Counted from the stretch's first letter, positions 10,249-23,427 are shown. The stretch is 64,000 nucleotides of DNA from Thinopyrum elongatum (GCA_011799875.1 CM022298.1:722943405-723007404); one strand, 5' to 3'. Program-made: numbers and translations. The notes: generated from the sequence alone by a model not told the origin.

Positions 10249-13200
10249 TGACGCCCCGGCCCGATCGTGCACTAATCATACACGCAAATGCACACGATCA
10301 AGCCTAAGGACTCACGGGAAGATATCACAACACAACTCTAAAACATAAATAAAGTCATACAAGCTTTATATTACAAGCCATGGGCCTCGAGGGCTCGAAT
10401 ACATAAGATTGCGTACAAGCGTCAGCGGAAGCATCAGATATCTGAGTATAGATATAAAAGAAAGCACATAAAGGCCTTTAGAAAGGCGGGGCAAAGTAAA
10501 ACACTACGATCGAAAGGCGTAGGCCTCCTGCCTGGGACCCTCCGATCCTACTCCTGGTCGTCAGTCAACTCGTAGCAGAATCCATCCTCTGGGTAGTAGT
10601 AGTAGTCGATCGACGGGGCATCTGTCTCAGGGGCTCCGTCCTCTGGTCGCAACAAACTGATATGGGGAGAAAAGGAAAACAAAGCAACCGTGAGTACTCA
10701 GAAGTACTCAGCAAGCAAGGATCTACACCACATATGCAACATTATCAAAGGGAGGCTGTATATGTGGACTGGGCTGCAGAAATGCCAGAATAGAGAGAAG
10801 GCCTAGTCCTATCGAAGACTAGCATCTTCAGTGGTCTTGCAGAAATAGAAGAGGGTAGAACAATACAATATAATGTAGCAATATCGTTAAGTCTCAACCT
10901 CACCCAGAGATCCTTTCTCGACTCCCTGCGAGAAAGCAATCCCAGAGCCATACAGTCATCAACCTCGTCCTGAGATCCCTTCTCGACTCCCTGCGAGAAG
11001 CAATCCCAGAGCCATAGTATCCAAGTATCCAGTTCTAAAATTGTATCAATCAGGATACAACTCCGAGTGTCCGTTACCGTAGGACAGGCTATCGATAGAA
11101 GTTTTCTTCCCTGCAGGGGTGCACTAACTTACCCAACACGCTCGATTAACTCCGGCCAGACACACTTTCCTGGGTCATGCCCGGCCTCGGCCAAACGACA
11201 CATCGCAACCCTACCTACAGCTCAGCAGAGAGGTCCCCGCCGGTCTACATCCTAAGCGCAAGGGGGTCTTGGCCATCGCCCCTCGCCCTCCGGGTCATTG
11301 CGCCCATGGCTCAGATCCAAGCACCACCGCAATGGCGCCAATCACTCCATGCCGCACTGCTGAACTGGACGTCTGACAGAGCTTTCGGCTGATGCATACG
11401 ATGCAGAACGCCCATACTATGCCCACGTGATGGTTAGTGCTATCAGACCAGAGGCCTGCTCGGATCAAATATCCAAATCGTTAGGACTAGGGGCTTGCGG
11501 TAACGAGCAGAGACTCACGAAAGATGTGACCCCGTCGCCCCGTCTCGAGGACTTGCTGCAAGGGTTAAGAATGCCCGGCCGCGCCTCGTATTCACCACTC
11601 GGGCACCACACTGGCACCCGTCTTCACAACACTCGCCTCTCAGGTGCACGCGGGTACCCCTCAGGATCGACCCGCCTATCCAAGTAACAGTGTAAAGTCC
11701 AAGTATCCGTGTGTCCATAACATCAGGGGAATCCGAGGTATCACCCTCGTTGGATTCCTACTTGATGTATCCGTCAAGGTGTACTCGGAGGAATCACCCT
11801 CGTTGGGTTCACACTTGAGGTGTTGTACGACGGCGTCGTTATCGGAAGCGGTGAGGGAGGAATCACCCTTGATGACCACGACCGAATAGCTACTCTACAG
11901 AGTTAACATCAGAAGTGCTACACGAGGTATCACCCTCGGCATTCGATAGTAACGCTGCAGTGTCGTTACAACTAAGGGGGGTGATGTGCGGTGTCGGGGC
12001 CTGGTCTTCAATCCCGTTGAACGGGTCTTCGGATAATCCAGCGGGGCAGTCGGGATAAGTGGGTTCACTGATAGGTCTCTACCCAGCCTATACTAAGCAG
12101 TTTAGGATATGCAGGTAATTATCAACAGCAGGTTACAATAAACAGGCTATGCATCAGAATAGGTAAAGCAGCAGCAGCAGCAATTCTAATGCAAGCATGA
12201 GAAAATAGAATGGGCGATATCGGGATGATCAAAAAGGGAGGGCTTGCCTGGTTGCTCGGCGGCAAGGGCAAGGTCGTCAATGGTGTCGTCGGTCTCCTGA
12301 CCTGCGTCAGTTTCGGGGACGACGTTGGTGTCGGGGGCTACCGAGAGAGAGAAGAGGGGGAGGAAACAGTATAAATACACAGCGAACAAGTGCAGCACAA
12401 AGCATAACATGGCAATACGCGGTGACGGAGGTGATCTAACGCAGTGCCGGGTGATACTGTCAAAGGTGGGATTTATCCGGGAATGTTTTCCCGGTTCCGG
12501 ACATTTGTCAAACAGATGACCGGAGGGGAACGGTTACATGTTCGGATAGTTAGGGACGTGTGACGGATGAACGGACCGCGTATTCGGATTCGTCTCGTCG
12601 TTCTGAGCAACTTTTATGTACAAAGTTTTTTGATCTGAGCTACGGATTATTTTATATGATTTTTTAAAGCTTTTATTAATTTCTGGAATTTAATTATTTA
12701 TTTAAATCAAACATTATCCAGAACAGTGTTTGCTGACGTCAGCATGACGTCAGGACCAGTGGGTCCCACCTGTCATTCTCACATAAGGCTAATTAGGGTT
12801 TGATTATGTTAATTACAGTTTAATTAGACTAATTAATCAATTAGATTAATGAAACAGAATTAATTAAGTTAATTATTTAATTAATTAACTAATTAATTAA
12901 TATTTATTTATTTTTATTAACTTTTTTTAGGGGCCCGTGGGGCCTACTGGGCAGTGGCCCTTAGGCCAAAGCGGGCGCGGGCTACGGGGACTGCGGGTGC
13001 GGGCGCCCGTCGGGGCTTGACCCGGGGCGCCGGCCGGTCGAGGCCGCGGCGGGACGCGCGCCGGCAGCGAGGGGGAGGCTTCGGGGCGGCGAGCGGAAGG
13101 CGCGGGCGGAGCGGCGAGCCGCGGGCGTGGGCGGCCGACACGAGGCGCAGGCGGCATCGAGCAGCAGCAGCTAGCAAGGCGGCAGCAGGCGGGCGGCGCA

Positions 13201-14293
13201 GCGAGGCGGAGGCCAGGAAACAACGGCAACAACGGCGGTTGCGGGCCGCGGCGAGCAGCAGTGGGGAGCGTGGCTGGCCGGGGTGAGGCCAGAGGAAGGT
13301 GGGGCGCGTGGGAGCACGGCCTACGGCTCGGACAGAGCCGGAGCAAAGGGGAGGCGAAGGAGAGCTCACAACGAGGGGGGATCGGGGAAGCACTTGGGGT
13401 GGCTGGGGTTGGCGTCGTAGCAGCGACACGGCGGCGAGGCATGCTGGTTCCGACGACTTGGCGAGGGGGATCCGGCGAAGGGGCTCAGTGCGGCGACATT
13501 GGAGGGAATGCGGGGCGGGGCAGCGGTCCTCGGGCGGGTGCAGCACCGGGGAGGGTGGCGACGGGGTGCAGCGAGGTCCGGCGATGGGGCGGCGCCGGGG
13601 AGTTGGCGACGGCGCGGGGGCCGGGGTCGCCGCCCCTCGATTTGAATCGGGTCGGGGGGGAAGCAGGGACGAGGGAGCGGGGGGTGGCGTGTGGGGGGGG
13701 GCTAGGGTACAGTGCGGCTGGGGGGTTTAGTAGAGGGGGGTTTGGGCCGGCTGGCTGGGCCGGCCTGGTGGCCTGGTGGCCTGGAGGCCTGCTGGGCCGA
13801 GGCCCAGTCGGGGGGGGGGGGAGGGGTCCCTTTTCTTTTTGTTTTCTTTTGTTTTTCTTTTCTTTTCTGTTTTGCAAAATGTGTGGCCCCCATTAGAGTT
13901 TTGCAAAATATGAGAGCTGGCCCACAAATCACAGCACAATATATCCTACCATCAAAAACTAGTTTGGGGTAAATATCTTTTCATATTTATTTTAGATTAA
14001 ATAAAAGGTAATTAAATATTGTCTTTAGTCACTGTTTGGGGATGTTTGAGTCACTTACCCAACTCCAATGATGTTGGTTTCAATTTTAGAATTGTCTCTG
14101 ATTTATTTGCTATTTAATGAACAATTTAGTTTCTATGTTGGACAACTTTTATTTTCCACTTTCATTTAAATTTGGATTTTGACTTAGGAGTTGAAATGCA
14201 ATATGATGTTAATGATGATCATGCACTGTTAAACATGATGACATGGCATAATCAAAAGGGTGATCACTGTAGTTAACCACCGGGGGTGTTACA
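10249..14293 (-). repeat. 5' LTR of gypsy element B
   Basis: This is the near-identical partner of 3505-7518, 31 bp longer, partly through an expanded AATTAATT-type stretch near 12870-12900. It carries the same GC-rich block (about 12940-13830) and the same terminal bases. On the minus strand it starts TGTAACACCCCCGG at 14293 and ends GGGGCGTCA at 10249. Confidence 0.9.
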
Positions 14294-14298
14294 CCCAC

Positions 14299-15734
14299 GA
14301 CTGCTAATTAACTTAATTAACCACTCTTAACACTAACAGTCACTTACTACTGGGTCCCACTAGACCCAGTTGACCCAGTCAACTGCTGACTGGGACTAGA
14401 CCAAGTCAATGACGTGTGGGTCCCACCTGGCCCATTGACCAGTCAATGGTCGACATTGACTGCTAACTCAGCAGTCAACTGGTCCCACCTGTCAGCCTCA
14501 CATGCACAGCTGTAGGTACACAGAAGCAATAAATATTTAATGATTTTCAAAATCAAATTAAATCCAAAAAACAATTAAAACTTTGAAAAATCATATAAAA
14601 TAATCCGTAACTTGTATGAAAACAATTTATATATGAAAACCGATTAGAAAAATATAACGAATCCGAATATGCCATCTGCATGCAGGACAAACACTTCTAA
14701 CATAACAAACATTGAACTTTTGCATCCTGATCAATATAGACAATAATACCTGGAGCTGGGAAAATATTCCCAATTATTTTCCCACTTCATTTAAAATGCT
14801 TAGTACATAATCAACCCATATTGCCATGACATGCATCTGTGTTGCATTTGTATGCCCATTGTTTATTTGTTTCCCCCTCCTCTGCTCTCTTTTTGGTAGA
14901 CCCAGAGATCGCTGACGCCACCAAGTGCGGCTACGCTCCTGATGATCAAATCACTTCAGCAGAGCTTCCAGGCAAGCAAAACCCTTTGATCATACTGATA
15001 TCACCTATTCTTTCCCTCTACTGCTTGCATTAGAGTAGTGTTAATGTTACTGCTTTATCGGTAGATCCTATATTGTTGCATAGCTTGTCATTGCTACTAC
15101 TGTTGATACCCTACCTGTTATCCTATATGCTTAGTATAGGTATGCTAGAGACCCATCAGTGGCCCTACCCCCTGGTCCGTTTGCTATGCTATACTATCGG
15201 GCCGTGTTCCCCTCTTGGCGATGATCACGGGTATACTTATACTACTACACTATACATGTTACATACTAAAGTCATGTCGGATACGAGAGCACCCGCGAGT
15301 TATTCGTACTGAAGTCGGGTCGTCTCGGAGGGCACCCGCAAGAGATATTTTGGCGGAATGACAGGGCAGGTGGAGACCATCCTGGAGAGAGATGGGCCTA
15401 GTCCCTGGTCAGGGTCCGAGAGTTACCAAGTCGGTGTAACAGATTGTCAGGTAGATATCCTCTGGATAAGGTGAGACTTGAGCCCAGGTCATCTCTGCGA
15501 GTTAATACTAATATGACAAAACATATTTGGGTAGTTAACCTAGACTGCCACTGGCATATATGGTCTAATCGCCTCACAGGATAATGGTTTATGGGACCCT
15601 CGGCATCGTCAGTTCATCCCGAAAGCTCTGTTAGATGTCACAATGGAGCGGGCTGATTGTTGGGGTGAGCGGATACGACCGGCTGTGTATACAGAGGTGG
15701 GCTTGGTCCCCGACCAGTCTCGCAACATGTAGGA
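14299..15734 (+). mobile_element. 3' LTR of gypsy element A, segment 2 of 4
   Basis: Continues segment 1 across element B. It contains the block AATCATATAAAATAATCCGT that is also in the B LTRs, then a less conserved middle part. It ends in TAGGA (15730-15734), the target duplication of copia element C, and resumes at 25254. No gene is seen. Confidence 0.85.
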
Positions 15735-17087
15735 TGTTGGGAAACATAGTAGAAAACAAAAAAATCGCCCTACGATCACCCAGGAACAATAAGAAGATGC
15801 ATATAGGGTTTGGATCAACGATCGTTACCGACTCCAGAGTGCAGCGGAAGAAGATTGTGTAGGTATAGATCATACTTGGAGTCCCTCGAACCATCGATGA
15901 ACGATCCTGCGAACCCATGAACAGTCACTCGAACCGAATACCGAAAGCACGACCTCTCTACTTAGTTGCAAGCGTACAACCTTCACGGTCCGGCAGCGCT
16001 TCGGCGTCCAGAGCTAATCGTCGCCGGAGAATTAGAGGGAGGAGATTAGAACCACACTGGGCTTCTAATTATGACGATTAGAGGAACTAGACCAAGCTCT
16101 AATTAGTCAACTAGGACCAACTAGAACTAGGGCTAGATGAACTAGAGGAGGCTCCAAAACTTGTGTGTTCAAAAGAGCACCAAACCTCAAGCATATATAG
16201 CTTACATGGGAGAGGGAGGGCTGCCACCAAGGGGGAAGGAGTCCCGCTTGGGGCGCCGGCCAGGGGAGGGGAGTAGGGCTCCTCCCCCTTCTCCAATTCG
16301 GCCTCCTTCCTTAGGGAAGGGGGGCCTCCCCACTTGGGCCTTAGTGGCCCAAGTTGCCTTCCACCTCTTGGACTTTTTAGGCCCGTTGATATTAAATTTA
16401 ATATAAAATTGTTTTAAATACTTTCAAACAATTTTACATATAATTTAACATCCCTAGAAACATTTTCCAAATATATATATATATATATATATATTAATAT
16501 TTATCGGTAATACCCGGTATTACTCGATACTCACTGAAACCCTTCCGGTGACCCCGAAACGCATCCAGATCCTCTTGAAACTATTCCGAATGTTTATGAA
16601 ACAATTCCAAAAATATATTCTCATCACTCCCATCCTACTAACACTCTACAGATCATGATTTCCTTAAGCTTGTGACTTAGTAGGTTCGGTAACTCATAGA
16701 CATGAATGAAACCCCTTCGTTTAATGACCGACAGCGGAACCATGGACGTCCATATCGATCCCTATGAGCACACGAATGATATTCGAGTGAACATTTGGTT
16801 ATCATGTGATGTTCCCTTTGCTTTGTGGTATTTCACAAAACCTGGGATGCGTCGGTATCCTCCTGAGTCATCACATGCTCACTATACCATTATCCTCGTT
16901 ACCGGTTTTGTTCTTCTTTCTTGTTATCGTGTTCTTTCCTGTTTATCATTCCACATGTGCACATGAGTTTTCCACTGAATCGCATATTCCAGGATCATAG
17001 CAGTTATAGCATGAAATAAAAACTCTTAATTATGAAAATGGAAATATAATAATCCAATATTATCGCCTCTAGGGCATATTTCCAATA
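15735..17087 (-). repeat. 3' LTR of copia element C, with internal deletion
   Basis: This LTR is 1353 bp against 1821 bp for its partner. The missing 468 bp correspond to about 24615-25105 of the other LTR, between two TTC triplets. The internal edge reads TATTGG instead of TGTTGG on the minus strand. It includes an (AT)n stretch at 16471-16494. Confidence 0.87.
16471..16494. repeat. (AT)12 microsatellite
   Basis: An uninterrupted AT dinucleotide run inside the 3' LTR of element C. The partner LTR has only a short ATATATAT at the same place, so it expanded after insertion or shrank in the other copy. Confidence 0.9.
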
Positions 17088-17542
17088 GTCTCCACTTGCA
17101 CTAGAGTCAATAATCTAGTTGCATAGTCTTTTAAACACCTATGGCTAATCCGGTGTTGCTCATACTTAGCTTGTGGTAGATCCTTTGTCATTAGTTTTGA
17201 AATATTCAAAACCACGTTCTATTTGTGTTTGTCATGTCTGCTTTTAGGATCTCGATTCATTTTGCATTGAGTAATGACATTTTATTCATAACACAATGTC
17301 ATTGATTTCATTGCACTTTAAATCACACCAACTACACCAAGACTATTCTTGATTAATTATATTCATAATATAGTGTTATTTGTTTCATCACAATTTGGAT
17401 CACACCAATTACATCAAGACATTTCTTGATTAGCTATATTCATATTATAGTGTCATTGGTTTCATCACAATTTGGATCATCCAATTACATCAAGACACTT
17501 CGTGTTCCAGACAATTTTTGAAACATCTAATGTTATCAACAT

Positions 17543-17576
<34 letters not shown>

Positions 17577-19776
17577 ATATATATAATAATTATATATATA
17601 TATTAATATTTATATATATATATATATATATATATCGATATAGAATCCACAACATTGTTCATCTAAAAATAATTCCAAACAATTATCATAGCCAACAATT
17701 TTATTCAGTCATGAAGTTTATGTTCATTATTCCATTAATAATGATTTATTTCTTCATTTCCTCAAAACAAGACACTATTTTTGAGGTACTTGATATCTGT
17801 TACTAACACTTAGTACATAGAACTTTGGCCTTTATATATCTCACAACTTTCATGATGATTTATTCATCTATCCATGCTTATCAACTGATCCTTATAAGCA
17901 TCATGTTATGTGACATTGGAGAAAACACTTTCTCCATTTAAACCTTTTAAACCTTTTAAAAGTATATAATTTATTCTAGCTCAATCAGACATTTTTTATC
18001 TATCTTTATAGTCTTTTCTGTCCAATATTTTGCTTTACTATTTCACTGGAAACATATTTTAAGATCTTTTGTTGTGCTTAGAAACTTTATATTATTTCCA
18101 TTCGACAATATGTCATTTACATATGAGATCAGAAATACTATATATAGCTCCCACTGAGTTTCATATACACAAGTTCCTTTATCATTTTAATAAGATCAGA
18201 CTTATTAAAATGTTAATTCCAGCCCCTTTTAATACTATCTTCAAACTTTTGATGTTTGCACATTCATCCGGTATTATGAGGACTTCAAAACTTTTCGGTT
18301 GTATCATTCACACATCCTTTTCATTTAGGAAACTAGTTTTGATATCCATGCTATTTACTTCATATCTCTTGAAGTATCAACCAAGTTCCAAACTTATAGT
18401 TATGTATGAAGTCTATACCTTATAGAGTATTAACCAAGTTCTAAACTTAATTATATGAAATCCATTCCTGTGTGCATGGCTATGCGCCGTTCCTTTGAGC
18501 TGGGCGCTGCCATCGCTTCCTTGTAGTGAGTAGGTTCATCTTCTTCTAAGATGAATATCTCATTGTGAAATTTCCGAAAATTCAACAAGTTTTCCTGATC
18601 TTCATAGTCCAGTTACAAGCTTTAGAGTTTCTACATCCAATGTAGTAACTTATGGTTTAGTTTTTCAGATAATTTATTGGAACAACTTTCGATTTGTTAA
18701 TTCTGCTCACTTCTGCCAGAGATTCTATAAGTTGTACTGTCCTCCCACTTATTTCTTTGACGAGAAAACTCCTTCTCGAAAAAGAGTTCATTATTTGTGA
18801 CAAATACTTCGCCTTTGAACTTTAGGTAGAAGGAATCCAAATCATATTTTTGAGATATCCTACAATTCAGCATTCATCTGATTTATGAACTCCATAACTC
18901 ATATGGTTTCTTTTAGCCAGACTAATATGCGGTGCTCTGTTTAGTGTAAAACTTATTGTTTCAAGTATATCCCCAAAAATTAATAAAAGCAGATCGGTAG
19001 AAAATAATTCCATAATTATTCGAGTGTTTTGCTAAACTTATGACTCAAATAATTTTCTTCAAGATTGAAGAACCCTTTTATCTTTTGTCACAATGATTCT
19101 TATCTTCATTATGAAATCTTTGAACCTTTCAAATTCTATATTCTGAATTTCTTTTGAACTATTAAAATATTTCAGATTTATATTAAGTAAATAATATTTA
19201 CTCAATTTATTTAATGAAGAATAATTATTCACCACGCCATGAGTTATTTATCGGACCTCATACATTACTATGTATACTCTTATTTGATTTTAAATCAAAA
19301 TATTTCAACACTTCATCTATATGAAGATTATATTCCAATATAACCAAGCAGTGCCACATTTAAGTGGTGCTCATAAGTGTTCTCAAGACGTTTAGCATTA
19401 ATGTTACAAAATTTCAATTCAAGATTCACGAATAAACCATCAATATCTAAGGTAAATCCAAACATATTCTTATAACCACTTCAACAACTATTGTTTAAAA
19501 CTTTATAAGAATATTCGTCGCATAATCCAAAACATAATTTCTTACACAACTCCGGAACATAATAACTATTATTCGACCCTAAGATAAATCTTGAAAATAA
19601 ACTAAATGCATGACTTCTACGGTCTTGAGTAGCGATCCCATCACCATTCCCGATTTGCATCACGTCTTCATTTCTTCTCAACTTGTGAGCTTTGTGTAGT
19701 CCCTGTATGGGATTGCAAATGAAAGCAACCGATGAGCATCAAATACTCGTGACATACAGAAACAAGTAAAATAACA
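17088..19776 (-). other. Decayed 3' internal region of copia element C
   Basis: AT-rich sequence between the 3' LTR and the gag remnant. I cannot read any protease, integrase or reverse transcriptase frame. Short frames on either strand look accidental. The right-hand part still adjoins gag, so this is where pol would have been; it is either replaced by non-coding DNA or too mutated to recognise by eye. Confidence 0.6.
17541..17635. repeat. Imperfect (TA)n microsatellite
   Basis: About 95 bp of almost pure A and T, mainly TA dinucleotides interrupted by AATAT and AATAATT blocks, within the internal region of element C. Confidence 0.9.
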
Positions 19777-20622
19777 TTAACTTTGTATAACTTTTATACC
19801 TTTACCGGAAGAACCGTTCTTCTTATCCGCCAAGTACTTCTTGCAGTTGCGCTTCCAGTGTCCCTTCTGTTTGTAGTAGAAACATTCAGTCTCCTTAGTG
19901 GCTCCACCCTTGTTCTTCTTCTGAGAGACGGTCTTACCGGCACCAGAAGATTTCTTCTTGGACTTGCCCTTCTTCTTGAAACTGGTAGTTTTGTTGACCA
20001 TCAACACTTCTTTGTTCTTCTGCATTCTAGCTTCCGCAGTTTTGAGCAAAGCAAACAACTCGTTTGCACTTTTCTCCATCCCGTTCATGTTGTAGTTCAT
20101 GATAAAACCATCGTAAGATGGGGGGAGTGAAGAAAGCAGAATATCTGTACCGAGTGTCGGAGGAATTCCAAATTCCAGAGAAGCCAGTCTATCAACATAG
20201 CCAGCAAGCTTCACTATATGCTCATTCATTGAGGAACCCTCTTTCATCTTGCATTCAATGAAGGCCTTGGTTAATTCAAAATGTTCGGTCCTTGCCTACT
20301 TCTAGTACAGAACTTCTAGTGACCCAATTATAAATTGAGTGGTAGATCGTTCAAAACGCTTCTGTAGTTCAGGATCCATGCAAGTCAACATGAGGCACTG
20401 GACTAATTCATAGTCATCACTACGAGCAGCATAAGCAGCAATTTCTTCTGGTGGTGCATCCTTTGCAGGAGCATCACCCAGGGGCTGATCCAGCACGTAC
20501 TCCTTCTTAGCACTCCTGAGAACAAATCTCAGGTTTCGGATCCAATCCACATAGTTTCCACCATTAGCAGTCAACTTTTCTTTCTCCAACATAGGGGCTA
20601 AGTTGAACATATTGCGAGCCAT
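19777..20622 (-). pseudogene. Copia gag with two nonsense codons and a damaged zinc knuckle
   Basis: A single minus-strand frame starts MARNMFNLAPML at 20622. It contains the gag N-terminal region (NYVDWIRNLRFVLR, TCMDPELQKRF) and continues through MKEGSSMNEHIVKLAGYVD (a UBN2-type gag motif), a lysine-rich linker and a zinc knuckle. Two TAG codons close together (20302-20304 and 20296-20298) interrupt it, but the frame is kept on both sides. The knuckle reads CFYYKQKGHWKRNC where the family has CX2CX4HX4C, so the second Cys has become Tyr. Gag packages element RNA into virus-like particles; this copy cannot do so. Confidence 0.88.
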
Positions 20623-20857
20623 TTGATCTACAACGATAAACACACAAATAATTTTAGACACAATTCATAATTATTATTGCACTAATAATTAAACAAATTT
20701 TAATTTAAAGTGCACTCCCACTCAAATTAATATCTCTCATAATTAATAATGAGTGATTCAAGATCCAAATCTAGTCATCGGTCATTGATGTGGACATCAC
20801 TGATGACGAGAATTTTGACCGGTGGGCAAATTTTTGCCGATCATATATCCATATGAC
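20623..20857 (-). other. Leader of copia element C, part next to gag
   Basis: No gene. It contains a stretch (CTCCCACTCAAATTAATATC) that is nearly the same as in the leader of copia element G at about 39090. It ends at the hAT target duplication CATATGAC. Confidence 0.6.
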
Positions 20858-22212
20858 CAGGGGCGGAGTTGGAGCTACTGTTACCCTGATGCACCACTTT
20901 ACTATGGGGTAAAATTTGTCGACAACGATGTATTCAATAAAGGTGTGTTGCAAAAATTGTGACACAGGTTATCGCACATAATAGAAGTTGGTGTATAAAA
21001 AAATGCAATAGTCAAAATGCTTAATGTAATGATAAAACAAAGGACAAAATTACTTGAAAATGATGTCTTGCATTTCCAAATTCCAAAACACACATTAGAC
21101 ATCAAGGTTCAGTAATCTACAATTTACGAAATATAATTAAATTTTCAACTAGAACATAATAAAATGCTCATATCAAAGCACTTCAATTCCTCAAAATTTA
21201 GAAGTTACCTTTAGGTATATTCTCTTCCTCTGAGCCAACCACTTGATCATTGGTGACCTTCTCTATTTTTTCTTTTTTCACATAACAAATAACATTGTCA
21301 TGCAAGTTGTAATAATTAAGGCGATTATGCAAGTTGACCAGTTTTGTAGATGAAAAGCAGCTCTTAACTGTAAGAGTAGCAATAAGCAACACAATTACTA
21401 GTTTCAAGAACTGATAAAACAAAGAATACATAGTAATAGCTAACAAACTAATAAAGTTTACGTAATTATTAGAAGTTAAAACAATAGCTAAATCCCTATG
21501 TTTTGCCGAAGCACATACATTTAAACGTATTAAAATAAGATTTTGTCTACTACCTACAAGTTCACATACACAATTGTTGCAACTTGTAAAAATATTTTGG
21601 AAAAACAACACAAAAAGGATTCTGGAAAGAATTTGAATCAAGTGGCGACTGTAAAGACGTATTGCTATTTTGCTAAAGAAAGAGGGGAAGACGAAATTAC
21701 GGTGTGTGGTTGTAGTGTGGGAGATGTAGGCGTGGCCGCTGCAGCGTCCGCCTCTGTGTCGTCGATCAGCGGCCAGCCGGCTGCCGCTGCCCCGCATACA
21801 AGTGAGCTGGCCACCAAACCCCCAGAAACAGATCGGTTCGATGGATCGATCGCCCCCGCTGCGCTGTGCTCGCCTGGTCGGGACAGAACAGGAGATGAGG
21901 AGACGGGATCGACTCGCTTTTATTTTTTGAAGACGTATCGCTAGCAGGAGAAGCCAGCGGATCGATCCATATATCCAGGGGCCACCAACTGCGCGTGCCG
22001 CCGGATGGTCGGCGAGCGTACGTATTTTTAGGCAATCAGCGAGCATACATGGTCATGGGCTGCTGGAAGCCACGAAGCGTGCGGGTTGGTTACATGGGCC
22101 ATGTAGCACTTCTGCTGGCCCACCCTGTTGCCTCGGGCCTTATTGCTAATAATTAGCACTAAAAATTGATTTGGACCCTGTAGCCTGTGCCACAGGGTTA
22201 GCCCATTGGGCT
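20858..22212 (-). mobile_element. hAT element (TTF/ZMYM-type) nested in the leader of element C
   Basis: Flanked by CATATGAC (20850-20857) and CAAATGAC (22213-22220), an 8-bp duplication with one mismatch, as hAT elements make. The left end reads CAGGGGCGGAG, the grass hAT terminal type also seen at 63195. The right terminus is not a clear inverted copy and may be eroded. Removing the insert restores continuity with the leader of copia element G (TTTCGATG at both). A minus-strand frame near the left end has hAT dimerisation-domain features. It is non-autonomous or strongly degraded. Confidence 0.65.
21198..21423 (-). pseudogene. C-terminal hAT dimerisation domain remnant
   Basis: The end of a minus-strand frame (stop at 21198) reads VIVLLIATLTVKSCFSSTKL, followed by LHNRLNYYNLHDNVICY. 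It resembles the C-terminal dimerisation region of hAT transposases of the TTF/ZMYM type, where a hydrophobic stretch is followed by a Ser-Cys-Phe-Ser motif, an N-R-(L/M) segment and a conserved hydrophobic-CY end. The upstream part of the frame (to 22046) shows no known domain and is probably promoter-side sequence read by chance. BED/TTF zinc finger and catalytic core are absent. The call rests on eye alignment only. Confidence 0.5.
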
Positions 22213-23413
22213 CAAATGACCTGTTTATATTTCGATGCTTCGTGATCCAAGCTCAGAACGATTCTGTTAGAACTTCAAGACAACCGAGTGTTATCTGCTC
22301 ACATGGTCTGACCATCCAACCGTCTTACATTTCACAAACCGTTTGTACTCATGTGGTAATGACGCACTCCGGAATGTTACGTGTTATAGATGGTAGCAAC
22401 ACTGGGAAGAGCATTTTTTAACTTGATATTTACTGAGATCACCCTAATAATTGTCTACTGCGCAATCAAAGGGGGCAAACAATAAAGGGATAAACATCTC
22501 AGGAAATTCAGAATAGTATGATATGGTATAGCCCAGGGTGCCGAGAATACTCCATGATCATCTTCAATCTTTAGTTGAAGCGTCGTGACGGTCAATATTT
22601 CATTGCCGTGGCAACCGTTTCAAAAACGATGCCATGACGGCAATTTCAGAAAATGTTGCCATGGCGACCATTTCAGATACGTTGCCGTGGCACCAAATTC
22701 AGAATTTCCGCCGTGGCACAAAATTATAGCTCCTCGTCCCGCGCCTAGTACACCTTCTCCTCGTCGGGGTCCTCCACCTACGTTTACCATCGTCACCTGT
22801 AGCTTATCTCTATGATATTTACATTAAGGTGGCAATCTCGTGGCTCCAGCCATCATGTCGTGACGCGTAGGCCACTTAAACATTACAAATATATAACCAT
22901 CTCATACATAACTCATTATCATGACGAAGTCTATACCACATCATATGCAAACCCTGCAAAACTAAGTTAGACATCCTCTAATCGGTTTAGCAAATTTTAA
23001 TTACATGGCTTCTAGGGTTTCCGGACAACACTAGCTACCTACATGCACACCATCAAGACGATAATTCTTGTTGCTAGATTAACTTTCGGGGTGTATGAAA
23101 GAAGAGACTTGATTAAAAATCTCGTTCCCCCACACTAAACTTTGTCAAATACGCATGACCCCCTAAAAGATCGTTCATCTTCATCGCCCTCCTGCATACG
23201 TGATGGTTTACTATTCTTGACTATGGTGAAGCCCAAGGAACTGTTACCAGGTTATCGACAGCTAGAGTCGATCGATTGTCAGAACCTTGTGAAAAGCGAC
23301 ACCATGCCGTCAACGAATTGAACCGAAGCAATACTCGAGGGAAGCATAGCAAGAACATCAGCCCTCACATCCACATGTGATCAAGATAGAAACATGCATC
23401 TACTCATAGAACC
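22213..23413 (-). other. Leader of copia element C, LTR-proximal part
   Basis: No gene. It holds a block at about 22437-22541 that is strongly shared with the leader of copia element G (39434-39552), a short repeat with GCCATGGC cores (22595-22715), and unassigned sequence up to the PBS. Confidence 0.6.
22595..22715. repeat. Imperfect short repeats with GCC(A/G)TGGC cores
   Basis: Four to five units of roughly 30 bp, each with a TTGCCGTGGCA or TTGCCATGGCG type core followed by ACCATTTCA or AAATTCAGAA. The cores are self-complementary, so the array can also fold as hairpins. Confidence 0.6.
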
Positions 23414-23427
23414 GCTCATGATGCCAC
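23414..23427 (-). other. Primer binding site of copia element C (degenerate)
   Basis: The minus strand reads GTGGCATCATGAGC directly inside the 5' LTR. It resembles the tRNA-iMet PBS TGGTATCAGAGC with changes. The identical sequence is found at the same place in copia element G, so the variant is inherited within this lineage rather than random decay. Confidence 0.7.

Larger units (their letters stand above)
3505..14293 (-). mobile_element. Gypsy element B: complete ends, large internal deletion
   Basis: Two LTRs of about 4.0 kb (3505-7518 and 10249-14293) flank only 2.73 kb of internal DNA. On the minus strand the order is 5' LTR, initiator-tRNA-Met PBS, leader, partial pol, polypurine tract, 3' LTR. 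The LTRs differ by scattered substitutions and small indels, so the insertion is fairly recent. The 5-bp target duplication CCCAC lies at 3498-3502 and 14294-14298, with two unexplained bases (TA, 3503-3504) at the left edge. Gag, protease and most of reverse transcriptase are missing, so mobility would need proteins from another copy. Confidence 0.92.

Noticed and set aside
21543..21944. 133-codon plus-strand frame in the hAT element
   Set aside because: No domain; the hAT-like domain is on the minus strand.
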